A stretch of DNA of 64,000 nt. Source: Pandoraea commovens. GTDB taxonomy: Bacteria; Pseudomonadota; Gammaproteobacteria; Burkholderiales; Burkholderiaceae. Shown here piece after piece: positions 61,591-64,000 of the stretch. How positions within the stretch are numbered: the first letter of the stretch is position 1; the number at the start of each line of letters is the position of its first letter. The notes under the pieces were generated by a model that saw only the letters and a program-made list of their open reading frames with translations, was not told the DNA's origin and ran no database searches. The stretch lies in contig NZ_CABPSA010000008.1 in the NCBI RefSeq assembly GCF_902459615.1, positions 124,001 to 188,000 on the forward strand, in the 5' to 3' direction. Position numbers and translations under genes: made by a program.

Positions 61591-64000
61591 ATGCCGACGA
61601 CCGACGTTCTTTTCGCGCTGCAACCCGAGACATCGACAAGCGACGCGCTTGTCTTTGCGCCTGTGCAGCGCGATCTCATTTCGATTAATACCGACCTTCA
61701 ATCGATTATCGTGCCGGTGGTCCTGGCATACGGCGGCGTCGGCTTTCGCGATGTTCAGCAACCCGACGCAAAGCTCCTCGTGACCATTGCGCCGAATGTG
61801 CTTTTCGAGCTCGGCGACGTCTTCAGGGTGTTCTGGGGTACTGACCAGTTCGCTGCGGCCGTGCACACGATGACGCCGGAAGACAGGAACCTGCCCATCA
61901 CGCTCGAGATCGACGTGACGTTGATTCAACGTATCGGCGACGGCCTGATTCCGGTCTGGTTCACGCTGACGTCTGCCTTCACTGGCGACGTGCAGCGCTC
62001 CCCGGATGCGCTGGTGCGCGTGAAGATGACGGTGCCGGGCGGTCGCGATCCGAACCCGGTCGATACGCCTTACACCAACGAGAACCTCGCCGCGCCGACC
62101 ATTCCGCCGGGCATCATCGGCGTGCCGGAAGCGGAAACCGGCGTGCCTGTCACGGTGCCCCCCTGGCTGAACATGGCCGTAGGCGATCGGCTGCGCATTC
62201 GCTGGGGCATCGAGTCGGTGCGTCACCCGCCGCTCACGCAGGCGGAAGTCGGCAAACCGGTCACGGTAGTTATCGACAAGAACACGATCCTTGCTGGCGG
62301 GGATAGCGAGAATCTGATGGTCACGTACGACATCGACGACGTGGTGAGCGAATGGTCGTTTAACTCGCCGCCGGCGTTCGTCAACGTCGAAGCGAGCGGC
62401 GCGACGCTTGCCGTGCCGTACATCCTTCAGGCGCCCAGCGGCGACCTTGACTATGCCGCGCTAAGTGGCCGCGACGCGGATGTCGTGGTGATGTATCTGA
62501 GTCCGCCGATGGCTATCGGCGACACCGTGCTCGTGGTCTTCGAAGGACTCTCCGGCGACGGCATTACGGTTCGCCACGAAATGACGGCGCGCGTCACCAC
62601 AGCCGGTGCGCTCATCACGACCAAGCTGCCGAATGCCGTGGTGCGCACCATCACGCCGGGTACCGCGTCGGTCTATTACTTCGTGCGTAGCGGAACGACG
62701 GAGAAGGGGCGTTCGCGGCGGCTGTACTTGCGCGTACTCGGTGAGCGGGGCGGGCTGGCAGCGCCGCGCGTTCGCGAGGCAACCGCCAACCGCCAACTCG
62801 ATCCCATCAACACCCCCAACGGTGCCAACGTGGAGATCGACCCCTACGTGGGAATGAGCGAAGGGGATCTCGTGTCATTGCGTTGGGAAGGCACCCGTGC
62901 GAACGGCACGCCGATGGTGTACACGTCGTGCAGGACGCTGACGGCGGCCGATATTCAGAATCGCGTGGACTTTCTGGTGCCGCCGCTCTATGTCGATACC
63001 CTGTTGGGCGGCACGGTGGACGTGTTCTACACGGTGACGCCGGCTTCGGGCGACAGACTCACGCGCGTGTCGGATGTCCTCACGCTCAACGTGGTCGGCG
63101 CGAATTTGCTGCCACGCCCCGAAGTGGCGGGCGTGACCAATGGACAACTGACGCCGCCGACGAACCCGACGCAAGGTGTCGAGTTGACCGTGTTGCCCTA
63201 CACGTTGATGAGCGCGGGCGACGTGATCGAGTGGTTCTGGGACGGTCCGACCACCGCGGGTACTACGCGCGGGCGCGTCGTCGTCACCGACCCCAGCCGG
63301 GCTGTCACGGTGACGGTTCCCCGTTCGGTCGTCGATGCGAATTCCGCCGGGCTCGCCTCGGTCGACGCGCATTACCGCGTGACGCGCGCCGGTCAGGCCA
63401 CGACGCAGGATTCGGTCATCAATCGTTTCACCGTACTGGCTGCCCCGCAGCCGGGGTTGCCCCCGCCGCTGGTCGACGAGGCACCGATGGGCGTACTGGA
63501 CCCCGAAGCGCTGACGGGCAGTTTCGTCACGGTACGCATCAAACCGTATCCCGGCATGCGCAACGGCGACCGTGTGACCGTGCGATGGGGGGAGGGCACC
63601 GGCGGCGGCGAGCAGATTCGCGTGATCGACATCACGACGAACATCGAGAATATGGATATCACGATGCGCGTGGACAGGAGCCGGGTGGACTTCTTCCAGG
63701 ACAGCTCGGTCGTCGTGAACTACACCGTCAATCGCCTTGACGGTACCCGCCAGGATTCCGAGGACTTTACGGTAGTCGTGCGCACCGAGCGTCGGTGGCC
63801 GGCACCGCGCGTTGTGGACGCAGTCGGCGACTTCCTCGATCCTGCACTGGCCGCCCTTGGTGCGGAAACCATCGTGCTGCGCTACGCCGATATGATGCGC
63901 AGCGATCGCCTCATCATGCATTGGGGCAATCCGGGTGACGTCGGGTTCTACACCGACAGCATTACGGTGAGCACCGTCCGCGATTATCACTTCCTGCTCA
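61591..64000 (+). CDS. Ig-like repeat protein, at least 803 residues, 3' end outside the window
   Basis: The frame opening at ATG 61591 (MPTTDVLFALQPETSTSD) stays open to the end of the window, so the gene continues beyond. GGAGACGAACC precedes the start. No signal peptide is present. After an N-terminal region of about 190 residues, six repeats of 110-118 residues begin at about residues 192, 302, 419, 537, 653 and 765. Each is marked by an aromatic/Pro-x-Met-x3-Gly-Asp-hydrophobic strand: PWLNMAVGDRLRIRWG, PPMAIGDTVLVVFEG, PYVGMSEGDLVSLRWEG, PYTLMSAGDVIEWFWDG, PYPGMRNGDRVTVRWGEG and YADMMRSDRLIMHWGN. Function is unknown; a surface or matrix role is inferred from repeat type and neighbours. 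Confidence 0.8.
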   Translation, partial: MPTTDVLFALQPETSTSDALVFAPVQRDLISINTDLQSIIVPVVLAYGGVGFRDVQQPDAKLLVTIAPNVLFELGDVFRVFWGTDQFAAAVHTMTPEDRNLPITLEIDVTLIQRIGDGLIPVWFTLTSAFTGDVQRSPDALVRVKMTVPGGRDPNPVDTPYTNENLAAPTIPPGIIGVPEAETGVPVTVPPWLNMAVGDRLRIRWGIESVRHPPLTQAEVGKPVTVVIDKNTILAGGDSENLMVTYDIDDVVSEWSFNSPPAFVNVEASGATLAVPYILQAPSGDLDYAALSGRDADVVVMYLSPPMAIGDTVLVVFEGLSGDGITVRHEMTARVTTAGALITTKLPNAVVRTITPGTASVYYFVRSGTTEKGRSRRLYLRVLGERGGLAAPRVREATANRQLDPINTPNGANVEIDPYVGMSEGDLVSLRWEGTRANGTPMVYTSCRTLTAADIQNRVDFLVPPLYVDTLLGGTVDVFYTVTPASGDRLTRVSDVLTLNVVGANLLPRPEVAGVTNGQLTPPTNPTQGVELTVLPYTLMSAGDVIEWFWDGPTTAGTTRGRVVVTDPSRAVTVTVPRSVVDANSAGLASVDAHYRVTRAGQATTQDSVINRFTVLAAPQPGLPPPLVDEAPMGVLDPEALTGSFVTVRIKPYPGMRNGDRVTVRWGEGTGGGEQIRVIDITTNIENMDITMRVDRSRVDFFQDSSVVVNYTVNRLDGTRQDSEDFTVVVRTERRWPAPRVVDAVGDFLDPALAALGAETIVLRYADMMRSDRLIMHWGNPGDVGFYTDSITVSTVRDYHFLL

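Noticed and set aside
62875-63990. Minus-strand open frame of 371 codons
   Set aside because: It is antisense to the repeat-bearing frame from 61591, is His/Arg-rich like other antisense frames here and has no repeats or domain.
59235-64000. Ig-repeat DNA as a possible CRISPR or tandem-repeat array
   Set aside because: The repeats are protein-level, about 350 bp long and well diverged in DNA; no short regularly spaced identical repeats exist.

Overview
This is a GC-rich, gene-dense stretch of what looks like a chromosome from a betaproteobacterium of the Burkholderiaceae. Gene content (FabV enoyl reductase, EmrAB/NodT-type pump, Gram-negative porin, LldD, large sulfonate-uptake operon, pertactin-like autotransporters) fits Burkholderia/Pandoraea/Ralstonia-type organisms. 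Pandoraea is my best guess, but that is inference from memory of gene content. No insertion sequence, integrase, prophage or CRISPR array was seen.

Layout. 1-6.5 kb: end of an acyl-CoA synthetase gene, then an IclR-controlled cluster (substrate-binding protein, permease, ATPase, formimidoylglutamase) and msrA. 6.5-9.1 kb: an accessory patch of three unrecognised minus-strand genes. Two are paralogues whose proteins both end in a eukaryote-style CaaX box (CTIL, CVIL). 9.5-21 kb: mostly housekeeping (DHA2 exporter, fabV, DUF72, cfa, pdxH, asmA-like, tcdA, fadD), followed by two identical tRNA-Arg(ACG) genes. 21.7-26.9 kb: a tripartite multidrug pump with a divergent TetR-family regulator. 27-38.7 kb: catabolic and transport genes (amino-acid permease, porin, AsnC regulator, lldD, orphan HicB, glycine-zipper protein, LysR regulator plus MHS symporter, orphan ModA-like protein, amidase, DUF3820, LysE).

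38.9-50.4 kb is a sulfur-scavenging region. A seven-gene minus-strand operon carries an SsuD-like flavin monooxygenase, class II aldolase, two SsuA-like binding proteins, permease, ATPase and a membrane cytochrome c. It faces a plus-strand group of acyl-CoA dehydrogenase-like monooxygenase, cysteine dioxygenase and four-domain rhodanese. The shared intergenic region has a LysR-type inverted repeat.

52-64 kb is the most distinctive part, a surface/adhesion region. It holds two paralogous pertactin-like autotransporters, then a ToxR/CadC-type membrane regulator overlapping a FidL-like partner (the same logic as marT-fidL next to misL in Salmonella). Then come two divergent genes for large proteins of tandem about 115-residue Ig-like repeats without Sec signals, the second running off the window. 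Two 20-bp lux-box-like palindromes, one before the first autotransporter and one between the divergent Ig-repeat genes, suggest a shared LuxR/quorum-sensing input.
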